Shown: in pieces, positions 25,402 through 34,390 of the stretch
How positions within the stretch are numbered: position 1 is the first letter of the stretch
Layout of the letters: each line of letters opens with the position of its first letter
Notes under the pieces: model-generated
Seen by the model: only the letters and a program-made list of their open reading frames with translations
The model's database searches: none
Told to the model about the DNA's origin: nothing
Assembly: GCA_046582185.1 (NCBI GenBank)
Contig: JAYGEX010000042.1
Location: forward strand, 144,062 to 208,061
Source of the DNA: GCA-002726655 sp046582185
Lineage (GTDB): Bacteria > Pseudomonadota > Gammaproteobacteria > Pseudomonadales > Azotimanducaceae
Reading direction: 5' to 3'
Length of the DNA: 64,000 bases
Program-made: the position numbers and the translations under genes

Positions 25402-27222
25402 ATGAAAGGTAAGTTTAGCGGTAGTGGGTTCAGAAGAGTCAGGTATATATTAACTGTTGCTCGATTACGTCAATTATTCTCGTTTATTGGTGTCCCCCTT
25501 CTTGCGATGCTGGTGTCTTGCTCAGAATCTAACGAAATTGATTCGGCGGTGCAGGAAGCTGATCTGATTATCACAGGCGGGAAGATCTATTCTCTGAATT
25601 GGGCGAAACCAAATCTTGAAGGTAAGACCTCAGATGCTGCTCCCTATGACGGTCTAGGATGGCATGCAGATGCCGAAGCGCTGGCGATAATTGATGGCAA
25701 GATCGCTGCTATTGGTGCCTCTATGGAAATAGACAAAATGAGAGGCGAACAGACCAGAGTCATTGATGTTATGGGGGCAACTATCCTGCCAGGCTTGGTG
25801 GACTCACATGCCCATATCCCTGAGCTGGGAGCGACGCTCAGCCGAGTGAACCTCATCGGTATCGCAACGGAAGAGGAAGCTGTGGCGCTTATTGTGGAAC
25901 AGGCGAAAAATGTGCCTGAAGGGGAATGGATTGTTGGCCAGGGGTGGGATGAAGGTGCCTGGGCAAATAATTACCCGGATATGAATCTTTTAACCAGCCT
26001 CGTACCCAGGCACCCGGTTCTTATGCGCAGCCTCCATGGGTTTGGTGCCTGGGGTAATAAGATGGCATTTGAGCGGGTTGGTATTACCAGGGATACGCCA
26101 ACGCCTGGTGGTGGTGAAATTCTCTATTTCGATAACGGTGATCCCAGCGGCGTGCTAATCAATAATGCCTCGAGTTTGCTGGAAGAAGCCGTACCTGCGC
26201 CCTCAAAGAAAGAATTAAAGCGTCAGATTGTTGCCGGTCTTGCGCAGATGGCGAAGGATGGATATGTCACTGTTCATGATGCCGGTGTGAGTTCAGAGTC
26301 TATGGCTGCAATGCAGGAGCTGGAAGATGAGAATGCACTTCCCGTTCGCGTCTATGCGATGTTGTCAGCACGAGATGCGGTTTTGTCCGAAGAGTGGATA
26401 AAGCGAGGCCCAGATACTGACAATGGCACAATGTTCGTTACCCGCTCAGTCAAAGCCTATTACGATGGCGCGCTGGGCTCCCGTGGTGCACGATTATTTG
26501 CAGACTATAGTGATATGCCTGGCCACAGGGGGGTGAGTGGAAATGAATATGGGTTTGACCAGGATCTGGTTGAAGCACTAATGGCAAGTGGCTTTCAAGT
26601 TGGCGTTCATGCCATTGGCGATGCAGGAAACAAAGAGACGCTGGATTTCTATGAAGGTGTGTTTGAGCGGCATCCGGATGCCCAATTAAATCGTCACCGG
26701 ATTGAGCATGCTCAAATAATCAGCAGTGCAGACATGGGCAGGTTTTTTTCGATGAAAATCATCGCCTCCATGGAGCCTCCTCATGCCGTGGAGGACATGC
26801 CATGGGCAGAGCAGCGCGTGGGCAGCGAACGGATTAAAGGAGCCTATGCATGGCAGACCTTGCGGCGATCTGGCGCAACAGTAATCTTCAACGCCGATAA
26901 TCCCGGGTCTGACCATAGTATCTTTTACGGCTTGCATTCGGCTATTACAAGACAGGATAAGTCCTCGCTGCCAATCGGTGGCTGGTATCCAGACGAAGCC
27001 TTTACCATAGAAGAGGCGATTCGAGCGTATACGACAGTGGCGGCATATGCGGGATTTCGTGAGCGAGAGACCGGTATTCTAGAGGTGGGTCGTTGGGCCG
27101 ATATCTCAATTATGGATATTGATCCGTTTGCATTGGCGCAAAGCGACCCCGCCCAAATTCTCGAAGGTCGAATAGTCCTTACAGTTGTTGCTGGAAAGGT
27201 TGTTTATCGAGCTCAGCCATAG
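25402..27222 (+). CDS. Lipoprotein amidohydrolase, YtcJ-like (amidohydrolase 3)
   Basis: The 606-residue protein has a lipobox LVSC near residue 40 after a hydrophobic stretch, so it should be lipid-anchored. The amidohydrolase ligands are present: LPGLVDSHAHIPELG (HxH), YYDGALGSRGARL (candidate Lys region), GVHAIGDAGN, NRHRIEHAQII and FNADNPGSDH. N- and C-terminal strands (ADLIITGGKIYSLN and GRWADISIMDIDPFAL) complete the beta-sandwich. Members hydrolyse amide bonds of varied substrates, and none can be named here. It follows the phosphotransferase gene closely and is probably co-transcribed. Confidence 0.88.
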   Translation: MKGKFSGSGFRRVRYILTVARLRQLFSFIGVPLLAMLVSCSESNEIDSAVQEADLIITGGKIYSLNWAKPNLEGKTSDAAPYDGLGWHADAEALAIIDGKIAAIGASMEIDKMRGEQTRVIDVMGATILPGLVDSHAHIPELGATLSRVNLIGIATEEEAVALIVEQAKNVPEGEWIVGQGWDEGAWANNYPDMNLLTSLVPRHPVLMRSLHGFGAWGNKMAFERVGITRDTPTPGGGEILYFDNGDPSGVLINNASSLLEEAVPAPSKKELKRQIVAGLAQMAKDGYVTVHDAGVSSESMAAMQELEDENALPVRVYAMLSARDAVLSEEWIKRGPDTDNGTMFVTRSVKAYYDGALGSRGARLFADYSDMPGHRGVSGNEYGFDQDLVEALMASGFQVGVHAIGDAGNKETLDFYEGVFERHPDAQLNRHRIEHAQIISSADMGRFFSMKIIASMEPPHAVEDMPWAEQRVGSERIKGAYAWQTLRRSGATVIFNADNPGSDHSIFYGLHSAITRQDKSSLPIGGWYPDEAFTIEEAIRAYTTVAAYAGFRERETGILEVGRWADISIMDIDPFALAQSDPAQILEGRIVLTVVAGKVVYRAQP

Positions 27223-27379
27223 CTCACGGTCAAAGCTGTGAAGGTAAGTCCATGCAGCTCTCAGGGCGGAAGCTTCGGATAGCCCGGCGGGGATTTATAT
27301 GTAAAATAGCGAAGACTCTCCTTCGGATCATAAAAGATCAAGAGGCTAGCTTCAAAATCTGGCGCAATAGTCAATTGGA

Positions 27380-27796
27380 TTATTCAAGCCAGTAAATATT
27401 GTACGGCCCGTCTGTACCGATTCCAGTTGATTTCGTTACCCAGCCAAGGCCTTCATAGAACTGGCAGGCGTGTATATTAGCTTGCACGCATTTAAGGGAG
27501 AGCGGTAAGCCAAATTCCTCCTGGCAAAAGCCGAGCAAGGCTTTGCCTATACCAGCGCCTTGATGTTTTGGGTCAATATACAAATGGTGGATAAAATTTG
27601 TTGGCTGCCAGAGGGAGACAAACCCTGCAATCTGTTCCCCTATCTCGGTAACGAATATCGATTCGCCTTCCAGGGCTTTTAAGAACTCGCTTATGGAATA
27701 GTCAGCTTCGCTAAAACAAGCTGCTGCCGTACGAGAACGATTGAAGAGTTTTAGCAGTGAATCGAGATCCTCAGCTTGTTGCGCCCGAATAATCAA
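27380..27796 (-). CDS. GNAT-family N-acetyltransferase
   Basis: The 138-residue protein has the acetyl-CoA-binding motif DPKHQGAGIGKALLGFCQ (Q-x-x-G-x-G) after the beta-strand HHLYIDP. The C-terminal NIHACQFYEGLGW is a typical GNAT beta6-alpha4 pattern. It transfers an acetyl group to an amine; the acceptor is unknown. Single gene, minus strand, next to a region of gene remnants and repeats. Confidence 0.88.
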   Translation of the reverse strand: MIIRAQQAEDLDSLLKLFNRSRTAAACFSEADYSISEFLKALEGESIFVTEIGEQIAGFVSLWQPTNFIHHLYIDPKHQGAGIGKALLGFCQEEFGLPLSLKCVQANIHACQFYEGLGWVTKSTGIGTDGPYNIYWLE

Positions 27797-27830
27797 ATTA
27801 GATTCCGTTTGAAGATGTACATGGTACGGA

Positions 27831-27959
27831 CTAGTAAATAGTATGTTTCATATATTCAGGATATTTCTTGTCGTATTCCCTGGCATTGAAGTCGCGGATT
27901 CTATACGTGGCGAACAGGTATTTATCGCTCTGATGTCTGATTCCAATGACGGAACACTC
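27831..27959 (-). pseudogene. C-terminal gene remnant cut off by repeat R3
   Basis: A minus-strand frame ending at TAG (27833-27831) reads ...VIGIRHQSDKYLFATYRI then RDFNAREYDKKYPEYMKHTI. This looks like a genuine protein C-terminus, rich in the residue mix of a soluble domain. It has no start and breaks off exactly where repeat R3 begins at about 27960. The parent family is not recognised. Probably a gene destroyed by insertion of, or deletion beside, the repeat. Confidence 0.4.
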
Positions 27960-28091
27960 TAATTACTTCCCGTCCATAAATAGCCAAACTAGAACAATAT
28001 ATGCAAAATTATAGATCCGTTAGCTACATAAAACAATCACTTGCCAGGGAAGTAAAACCGACGGTTTCTATTTTTGGACGAGCACTAATTA
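27960..28091 (+). mobile_element. MITE-like repeat, copy R3
   Basis: The left end TAATTACTTCCCGTCCA and the right end TGGACGAGCACTAATTA are imperfect inverted repeats. The core AATCACTTGCCAGGGA is at 28035-28050, 16 bases after GTTAGCTACATA. The GC hairpin of R1 and R2 is replaced by ACCGACGGT. It has no coding capacity. Its right end is shared with copy R4. Confidence 0.65.
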
Positions 28092-28202
28092 GTTCTTGTC
28101 TTTAAAGTACAAATATCTACAGGAGCTAAAACAGCGTAAGACCGTTATCAACTGAAACAATCTCTTACGAAAGAGCTGATAGCGGAGATTTTCCATTCTA
28201 AT
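28086..28202 (+). mobile_element. MITE-like repeat, copy R4 (right end degraded)
   Basis: It begins TAATTAGTTCTTGTCTTTAA inside the right end of R3, so the two copies stand in tandem and share a boundary. The core AATCTCTTACGAAAGAG is at 28159-28175, 15 bases after GTTA (28144). The right part TTTTCCATTCTAATTC looks like a deleted form of the usual end. It has no coding capacity. Confidence 0.6.
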
Positions 28203-28482
28203 TCAAGTGCGCGGAGACCGAGAGATAATAGCTGCGTCCAAATACATCGTATAACAGGGTATCCGTATTGTTGTTAAATACAGCATCAGCCATATTCGGT
28301 GCGGCCGTATCTGTGATTCCAGACCACTCTAAAGTCTGGCTTGCCTTCGTTTGTTCAAGCACAGAACCATCGGCATATACAGAGATATATTTTTCAAGCT
28401 CTGACGCCTGGACGGCTAAAGTAAAACAATATAGAAAAACGGAAATAGCAAGGCTATGGCTGACAAGCATTCGATGGCCCAT
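28198..28482 (-). CDS. Small secreted hypothetical protein, possible receptor-tail remnant
   Basis: A 94-residue frame with a plausible signal peptide (LAISVFLYCFTLAVQAS). Its last residues, TDTLLYDVFGRSYYLSVSAH, resemble the final beta-strand of TonB-dependent receptors, which usually end in an aromatic after YDVIGR-type turns. The stop lies at the edge of repeat R4. It may be an internal-deletion remnant joining the start of one secreted protein to the end of a receptor, or a chance ORF. No strong ribosome binding site is seen. Confidence 0.35.
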   Translation of the reverse strand: MGHRMLVSHSLAISVFLYCFTLAVQASELEKYISVYADGSVLEQTKASQTLEWSGITDTAAPNMADAVFNNNTDTLLYDVFGRSYYLSVSAHLN

Positions 28483-28957
28483 ATTTTGATGTTGGCTATC
28501 GGTACTATATCAAAGATGGTGTTGGCTCACATTGCTAATTGTGTTGCGGTGACAAATTCTAAAAAGTGAGATCTAATGCTGCACACAGAGTCAGCTTAAG
28601 TCAACGTGGAACTGTCACTCCAAACTCCAGAAGAATGATGTACATTTACGAATTTCGAATTTTTTGAGTTATTTATTTGAAATTCTTGAATGACAAGTGG
28701 CACTTTAGTACCGCATCCTTAGCAAATTTCAAAGCCTTTCTAAGGAAAATTTAGATCGACTTAACAGTTGGTAATCCGGTGATGCTTGCTGAGAGGAGAT
28801 CTCGGCCAATACCAGACAAATTGGATTCTGATACAACATCAATCCACAGTATAATATTTCAGATGGAATCCTAACTTTAGTTTAGATTACGGCTTTCGAA
28901 GATAATTATCAAGAACTTAGAAAGCAGTTCAGCTGCTGGTTAGGATAAGGAGTAACG
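28483..28957. other. Intergenic region upstream of the barrel gene
   Basis: No gene seen. It is AT-rich. GAATTTC (28650-28656) and GAAATTC (28679-28685) form a weak inverted repeat. A TATAAT at 28850-28855 could be a -10 box for the downstream gene, but no good -35 is correctly spaced. Confidence 0.4.
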
Positions 28958-30100
28958 GTGAAAAACCAAAACAGAAAACGACCTCTGGCCATCCTCGTTG
29001 GGCTAAATCTGTTTTTTATCACACTGGTCGTTCACCTGCCAATCAGGGCTGAGCAAAACGAAGAGCGGCATTCGGTGGAGGGTCTAGCACCTGATGTCCG
29101 CGGAGACGAATCCCGCCTTAAATACCAGAAAGGCGATCTTGTGGTCGTGCCAATTCCTACATCTGACCCAACGCTGGGATCTGGACTCATTGGCGCTGGC
29201 GCTTATTTTTATTCCCAGACAGAACACCAGAAAAAAACTCAGCCTGCGTCGATGACCGCCGCAGCCGCTATGTATACCAACAACAATAGTAAGGCGGGAG
29301 GAATTGCTCAACTGAACTACTGGGATCAGGACGCCTGGAGATTTACCGGAGTACTTGGTTATGTCGATCTGAAGCTCGAAGTGTTGACACCAGAAGATAC
29401 TGCTTCGGGGGATAATGTTAACTGGAACATCGAGGGAATGTTTTCGCAAATAAGAATCTCCCGAAGAATTAGGGGGGATTGGTATGCCAGTACAGGTCTC
29501 AGATACATCGACTTCAAGCAAACACTTGGCGAAACCCCGCCCGGTCGCGATATCAGCCGCGAAACTGTGACTGCCGGTGTTGAATTGGGGATTGAATTTG
29601 ATTCAAGAGACTTGCCGATGAATCCATATACTGGCCGTCTATTTCGAGCAACTGCCTTGTTCAACGACGATTCACTTGGCGGTGATGACACCTACACTTC
29701 CTACCGGGCTAGCTTGCGATCCTATCATCAGTTTTCTGAGCCCTTGGTGTTGGCTTGGGAGATAGCTGGCTGCAAGAAAGCTGGTGATTTTCCCTTATGG
29801 GATGCTTGTCGCCTTCCTCTCCGTGGGTTTGCATCAACAGATTACCTCGGCGAGACAGGTTTTCATGCGCAAGCTGAAGCGAGGTGGCGTATTAGCCCTA
29901 GGTGGGGCCTGGTTGGATTCGCTGGCGTCGGAACCATAGGCAACTCATTCAGTCGCGAGCGTGAGCATGAACCTGTTCCCAGCTATGGCATGGGGATACG
30001 CTTTATGGTGCTAAAATCAAAACGGATCAACCTTCGTTTAGATTATGGACGATCGCTTCAGAGCGATGCCGTCTATATCTCTGTTGGTGAAGCCTTCTGA
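28958..30100 (+). CDS. BamA/TamA-family outer-membrane beta-barrel protein without POTRA domains
   Basis: The 380-residue protein starts with GTG at 28958, with AAGGAG seven bases upstream, and carries a signal peptide (LAILVGLNLFFITLVVHLP). The remainder is a beta-barrel of Omp85 type: DLVVVPIPTSDPTLGSGL at the first strand, ELGIEFDSRDLPMNPYTG (typical Omp85 pattern) in the middle, LPLRGFASTDYLGETGFHAQAEARW, and DYGRSLQSDAVYISVGEAF at the end. No POTRA repeats precede the barrel, so it is a short stand-alone member of unknown cargo. Function is unknown. Confidence 0.8.
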   Translation: MKNQNRKRPLAILVGLNLFFITLVVHLPIRAEQNEERHSVEGLAPDVRGDESRLKYQKGDLVVVPIPTSDPTLGSGLIGAGAYFYSQTEHQKKTQPASMTAAAAMYTNNNSKAGGIAQLNYWDQDAWRFTGVLGYVDLKLEVLTPEDTASGDNVNWNIEGMFSQIRISRRIRGDWYASTGLRYIDFKQTLGETPPGRDISRETVTAGVELGIEFDSRDLPMNPYTGRLFRATALFNDDSLGGDDTYTSYRASLRSYHQFSEPLVLAWEIAGCKKAGDFPLWDACRLPLRGFASTDYLGETGFHAQAEARWRISPRWGLVGFAGVGTIGNSFSREREHEPVPSYGMGIRFMVLKSKRINLRLDYGRSLQSDAVYISVGEAF

Positions 30101-30490
30101 TGAAACAGCTACCGCTTAAACTTGCCCCTAAACGTTCTACTGGAGGAAGTTTGGATCGCGTTGATGGAAAAGCTGAAGATTACAAATCGCTGAGAAAGGT
30201 TCAGCATCTGGAACTGACAAGGAGGTTATTGGTTTAGAAGTCTCCTTGGGGCACACTACGAGCTTTAGGGTGATTGATTCAACTAGGAACATCAGAATTG
30301 ATTTTGACCGCAGTTGGCAGATTGGAGCCATGCGCGGCCAATAAATCGACACGCCTTATTTGACCGCATCCAGCAATATGCTCAGCAAGCTATACCACGA
30401 CACTCAACCATCATTATTTATTAATGACAATGTCGATATAGTGGATGTGCAAATATTCACAGGCGCACCGTGCGCCTCCAGGTATTGGGG
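30101..30490. other. Intergenic region with hairpin
   Basis: No credible gene. AGGCGCA (30461-30467) and TGCGCCT (30471-30477) form a 7-bp hairpin with loop CCG, 13 bases beyond the 3' end of the minus-strand NTF2-like gene. It could act in termination but lacks a T-run. Confidence 0.45.
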
Positions 30491-30931
30491 TTAAAGGGCG
30501 ATACCGTTGAGATCGACTTCGGCGTCGCGTTTATCGCGACGTCGGGTTGAGACGAATCGGTGTTGGGTCCGCCATCCATTCTCTGTCTTGACGATCTTGT
30601 CGTAATAGCTGGCGGTTGAAGTTCGTCCTTTGCCTATGAGGGCGACGATGCGAAAGCGCAGGGTGACGCCGTCTTCATCGGAGTCGGCGTAGATGTTGGT
30701 CATCATGTGGGTGCGTGGGTGTGCTGCCTCCGACTCCATGAATGACTTAATGTCGTCGATCCCATCACAGATACGAGAACCGACTCCGGTGAGGTCGAAT
30801 ACTGCGTCCTGCGTGAATACAGCATCGAGCCCAGGCCAGTTTCGGTCGTCGATCGAATCGCCGTAGCGACCGGGAAGTTCGTGGATCTCTACTCGATCGG
30901 CGGTCGTGAGTACGTATGGCGCGTCGGTCAT
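30491..30931 (-). CDS. NTF2-like/SnoaL-type small protein
   Basis: The protein of about 146 residues has the SnoaL-4-like order: YVLTTADRVEIHELPGRYGD helix region, DDRNWPGLDAVFTQDAVFDL, then HPRTHMMTNIYADSDEDGVT and a C-terminal GWRTQHRFVSTRR strand. This cone-shaped fold binds or converts small hydrophobic molecules, as in hydroxylating-dioxygenase beta subunits and ketosteroid-isomerase relatives. I chose the ATG at 30931, with GGAG upstream, over the longer frame to 30985. Its codons are richer in G and C than those of neighbours, suggesting transfer. No partner enzyme is adjacent. Confidence 0.75.
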   Translation of the reverse strand: MTDAPYVLTTADRVEIHELPGRYGDSIDDRNWPGLDAVFTQDAVFDLTGVGSRICDGIDDIKSFMESEAAHPRTHMMTNIYADSDEDGVTLRFRIVALIGKGRTSTASYYDKIVKTENGWRTQHRFVSTRRRDKRDAEVDLNGIAL

Positions 30932-31101
30932 TTGTTTGCTCCGGCGGAGTGAACGATAGGGGCTCGAACCTATTTTTAAGTTCACTTAGGCTAATTATAG
31001 TTACTTGGTAAAAATAGCGCTAAAAATATAGCACTCTGCACCCTTTCAATATCATGTCGACATCTCCAGGCGAGCAAATGTGCTGAATCCATTGATATAT
31101 A

Positions 31102-31178
31102 TGGTCGGGATGGCGAGAATTGAACTCACGACCCCCGCCTCCCGAAGACGGTGCTCTACCAGGCTGAGCTACACCCCG
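31102..31178 (-). tRNA. tRNA-Pro (CGG anticodon)
   Basis: The minus strand folds as a full cloverleaf. The 5' acceptor CGGGGTG pairs with CATCCCG (one G-U). The D arm is GCTCAGCCTGGTAGAGC. The anticodon arm CCGTC-TTCGGGA-GGCGG places CGG in the loop. The T arm contains GAGTTCAATTCTC. The discriminator A and an encoded CCA end at 31102. CGG reads the proline codon CCG. Confidence 0.95.
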
Positions 31179-31256
31179 ACGATGAAATAGTAAATCAGTG
31201 AAGACTTTCCGACAACTACTACGTTAAGTCAGTCTGGATTGAGGCCAGGAAAACTA

Positions 31257-32222
31257 TTAGTAAGTTCTATCAACCACGAAATTAATGAGACTCGACATCG
31301 CGTCTTTGTATGATGAAGGTTCAATATTGGCTAGACAGGTCAATGAATTGTTTCGTTCTGTGTTGGCGTAATCGGCTGTATATTTTAGGCCGCCAGTTGC
31401 CTGCACGGTCTTGATGACCGAATCCAGATTTTCGACACCGCCGGACAAGATGGCCTCCCGAATGGATTGCCGCTGCTGGTCATTGCCGTTCTTCATTGCA
31501 GCGATGAGTGGCAGCGTAACCTTTCCTTCGGCTAAATCGTCGCCGACATTCTTGCCTAGATCTTCGGTTGCTCCTTCGTAGTCGAGCATGTCATCTACCA
31601 GTTGAAAGGAAATGCCAAGGTGCAGGCCATAGTCGCGCAGGGCATTCTCAGCCATAGGGCTTGCGCCCGCGAGGATACTGCCGGAATGAGCCGCGGCCTG
31701 AAATAGCATGGCCGTCTTTCGGGAAATAACCTGGATATAGCTCGCTTCTTCCAGGTCGGGATTACGGATGTTGCTTAGCTGTTGCACTTCCCCTTCGGCA
31801 ATCATATTGGTCGCGTGTGACAGGATCTCCATTACCTTGATGTTGCCGATCTCGACCATCATTTCGAAGGCTCTCGAGTGGAGGAAGTCCCCCACAAGTA
31901 CACTCGCAGGATTTCCCCATGCAGCGTTAACCGTCTTCCTGCCTCTTCTCAGGTTAGATTCGTCGACCACGTCGTCATGCAGCAGCATGGCGGTATGCAG
32001 GAATTCGATGACTGCCGCTAATTTTATGTGGTCATTTCCTTTATAACCACAGGCCTTGGCGCACAGCAGGACTAATAGAGGTCGCAGGCGTTTACCACCG
32101 GCTTCAATCAGATAGCCGGAAATTTCCTCAACCAATGGCACATTGGAGGAAAGACTGTCTTTAATCACTTGATCCACTGCTGCAAAGTCATCGGCAACAG
32201 CGTCGTAGAACGGATACGTCAT
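31257..32222 (-). CDS. ispB: Polyprenyl (octaprenyl) diphosphate synthase
   Basis: The 321-residue trans-prenyltransferase has the first Asp-rich motif in MLLHDDVVDESNLRRG and the second in QLVDDMLDYEG. GGKRLRPLLVLL near the N-terminus binds the isopentenyl substrate. It builds the side chain of ubiquinone/menaquinone. It is divergent from rplU, the conserved gammaproteobacterial arrangement that supports the symbol. Confidence 0.95.
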   Translation of the reverse strand: MTYPFYDAVADDFAAVDQVIKDSLSSNVPLVEEISGYLIEAGGKRLRPLLVLLCAKACGYKGNDHIKLAAVIEFLHTAMLLHDDVVDESNLRRGRKTVNAAWGNPASVLVGDFLHSRAFEMMVEIGNIKVMEILSHATNMIAEGEVQQLSNIRNPDLEEASYIQVISRKTAMLFQAAAHSGSILAGASPMAENALRDYGLHLGISFQLVDDMLDYEGATEDLGKNVGDDLAEGKVTLPLIAAMKNGNDQQRQSIREAILSGGVENLDSVIKTVQATGGLKYTADYANTERNNSLTCLANIEPSSYKDAMSSLINFVVDRTY

Positions 32223-32314
32223 TTTGGCTCGCTACAGGCACGTCGAGGTGCATTGAGGGATGGAATGCTAGGTGTGAGCCCTTTTGGTGTCAAGATAAAA
32301 TGTAGAATTGCCAC

Positions 32315-32343
32315 TTGCTTGGCGTGGTCGCATCGCTTAGAAT
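32315..32343 (+). promoter_or_regulatory. Putative sigma-70 promoter of rplU-rpmA
   Basis: TTGCTT (32315-32320) and TAGAAT (32338-32343) are spaced by 17 bases. They are followed by a GC-rich stretch TGCGCGTCC as in growth-rate-controlled promoters. It lies in the ispB/rplU divergent region on the plus strand. Confidence 0.5.
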
Positions 32344-32503
32344 TGCGCGTCCTGAAATTGGGCAGAATGACCATTGTGTCCAATCTACCGAATATCCCTG
32401 AATAGGGGCACTTAACTGGAAAGATCGGGATTGGAATGATCGGATTGCTGGCGGAAACCGCCGGAAATAAACGGATTAAGTGCAAACTAATAAGAGAATC
32501 GAA

Positions 32504-32818
32504 ATGTACGCTGTAATTGAAAGTGGTGGCAAACAACATCGTGTCGAACCAGGTGAAGTTCTAAAGCTGGAGAAGCTGGCGGTCGCAGAAGGTGAAACGA
32601 TCAACTTCGACAAAGTTATGATGATTGGCGAAGGCAGTGATATCAAGATTGGCGCTCCTTACGTGGAAGGCGGCAAAGTTACTGCAGAAGTTGTTAGTCA
32701 TGGACGTGGTGACAAGGTGACGATTATCAAGATGCGTCGTCGTAAGCACTATCGTCGGCAGGCCGGACATCGCCAGTCGTATACGCAAGTGAAGATTACA
32801 GATATTTCTGGAGGTTAG
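32504..32818 (+). CDS. rplU: 50S ribosomal protein L21
   Basis: The 104-residue protein begins MYAVIESGGKQHRVEPGE and contains the L21 signature KMRRRKHYRRQAGHRQSYT near the C-terminus. It binds 23S rRNA in the large subunit. The open frame extends upstream to 32480, but the ATG at 32504 gives the family N-terminus and length. It is 5 bases before rpmA; the two form the usual rplU-rpmA operon, ended by a terminator at about 33,115. Confidence 0.97.
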   Translation: MYAVIESGGKQHRVEPGEVLKLEKLAVAEGETINFDKVMMIGEGSDIKIGAPYVEGGKVTAEVVSHGRGDKVTIIKMRRRKHYRRQAGHRQSYTQVKITDISGG

Positions 32819-32823
32819 TAGAA

Positions 32824-33084
32824 ATGGCACATAAGAAAGCAGGTGGTAGTACACGCAACGGTCGCGATTCGGAATCGAAACGGCTTGGCATCAAGATGTA
32901 CGGTGGGCAGGTTGTCTCCGCCGGTAATATCATCGTTCGCCAGCGCGGCACGCGGTTTCATCCAGGCAGGAACGTTGGCTGCGGTAAGGATCACACCTTA
33001 TTCGCAACTGCCGATGGCGTAGTCGAGTTTCAGGTGAAAGGCCCGAAGAGTCGAAAATACGTCAACGTGGTGGCACAGGCCTAG
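32824..33084 (+). CDS. rpmA: 50S ribosomal protein L27
   Basis: The 86-residue protein begins MAHKKAGGSTRNGRDSESKR, the classical L27 N-terminus that reaches toward the peptidyl-transferase centre. It continues with GNIIVRQRGTRFHPGRNVG. Five bases separate it from rplU. Standard length. Confidence 0.98.
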   Translation: MAHKKAGGSTRNGRDSESKRLGIKMYGGQVVSAGNIIVRQRGTRFHPGRNVGCGKDHTLFATADGVVEFQVKGPKSRKYVNVVAQA

Positions 33085-33098
33085 AAGAATTAAGTGAT

Positions 33099-33129
33099 AA
33101 AAGCCCTGTCATTGACGGGGCTTTTTTTT
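33099..33129 (+). terminator. Rho-independent terminator after rpmA
   Basis: AAAAGCCCTGTC and GACGGGGCTTTT pair (one T-G) around an ATT loop, followed by a run of eight T. It separates rplU-rpmA from obgE. Confidence 0.92.
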
Positions 33130-33196
33130 GAACGTTATTTCAATCATTCTTGTTCTCCTATATTTAAACAAATACTAACTCTCACTAGCGTCTCTT

Positions 33197-34390
33197 ATGA
33201 AATTTGTCGATGAAGCCAGTATCAAAGTGGAAGCAGGGAAAGGTGGCAGTGGCTGTCTTAGCTTTCGTCGAGAGAAATACATCTCCAAGGGTGGGCCTGA
33301 TGGCGGTGATGGCGGTGATGGCGGTAGCATTTACTTTGTAGGCGATAAGGCACTGAATACGCTGGTTGATTTTCGTTTCCAACCTAAATATCGGGCACAG
33401 ACCGGTGAGAGTGGCAGAGGTAAAGATCAGACCGGCGCCAAGGGTGATGATGTTTACGTTCGTATTCCCCTGGGGACCAGTATTTTTGATGACGAATCCG
33501 ATGAATATATCGGCGATATCAACGAGCCAGGTGAGACCCTGCTAATAGCCCAGGGCGGTTTTCATGGTCTTGGCAATGTACGCTTTAAGTCCAGCACTAA
33601 CAGGGCCCCGAGGCAGACGACGCCTGGTTCTGAAGGTGAGATCAGGAATCTGAGACTAGAGTTAAAATTGATTGCCGATGTTGGTTTGCTCGGTCTGCCC
33701 AATGCCGGTAAATCTACCCTTATTCGCTCGGTCTCTGCGGCTAGACCTAAAGTTGCCGATTACCCGTTTACTACCCTTGTACCTAATCTTGGTGTGGTGA
33801 GGCTTGGGGATCATCGAAGCTTTGTAATTGCGGATATACCAGGGTTAATAGAAGGTGCTGCCGGTGGTGCAGGTCTCGGTGTCCAGTTCTTGAAGCATCT
33901 GTCCAGAACCCAGCTATTACTCCATTTGATCGATATTGCACCCATCGATGGTAGCGACCCGGTAGAAAATTATCGGGTAATAGAAACCGAACTCCTAAAA
34001 TACAGCAAAGGGATTTCAGAGAAAGACAGGTGGGTAGTGTTTAACAAGACCGATCTGATGCCAGATGAGCAAGTTGCCGAGAAGGTCAAGGAGATCAGTA
34101 TGCAACTCGGCCTAACAGGGTCACAATATCAAATCTCGGCTATTAGCGGCGCGGGGACAGACACTCTGACAACCGCCATTGGAGTATATCTGGATGCCCT
34201 GGCGGGACTGGATCATACGGATGCGGATGAAGAATACGATGTCCAGCGTGCGCAACAGATTCGAAGCGAAATCCATCAGCAATCCCTGGATCGTCGGACA
34301 GAGCGTTGGGCCAGACGCCAACAGAAGATTGATGATGCCTCTGATCGTAGTGACGAGGATGGTGAGGCCCAGGTCCATTATGAGCCATGA
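33197..34390 (+). CDS. obgE: GTPase Obg/CgtA
   Basis: The 397-residue protein has a Gly-rich Obg fold (VEAGKGGSGCLSFRREKY, then GGPDGGDGGDGGSIYFVG) in residues 1-157. The GTPase domain follows: G1 GLPNAGKSTLI, G3 DIPGLIEGA, G4 NKTDL. The C-terminus is acidic. It acts in ribosome assembly and stringent control. Its last codons overlap the proB start (ATGA at 34387-34390). Confidence 0.97.
   Translation: MKFVDEASIKVEAGKGGSGCLSFRREKYISKGGPDGGDGGDGGSIYFVGDKALNTLVDFRFQPKYRAQTGESGRGKDQTGAKGDDVYVRIPLGTSIFDDESDEYIGDINEPGETLLIAQGGFHGLGNVRFKSSTNRAPRQTTPGSEGEIRNLRLELKLIADVGLLGLPNAGKSTLIRSVSAARPKVADYPFTTLVPNLGVVRLGDHRSFVIADIPGLIEGAAGGAGLGVQFLKHLSRTQLLLHLIDIAPIDGSDPVENYRVIETELLKYSKGISEKDRWVVFNKTDLMPDEQVAEKVKEISMQLGLTGSQYQISAISGAGTDTLTTAIGVYLDALAGLDHTDADEEYDVQRAQQIRSEIHQQSLDRRTERWARRQQKIDDASDRSDEDGEAQVHYEP

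Noticed and set aside
30461..30477. Hairpin as a proven terminator of the NTF2-like gene
   Set aside because: A good 7-bp stem, but no T-run follows on the minus strand. Kept only as a note.
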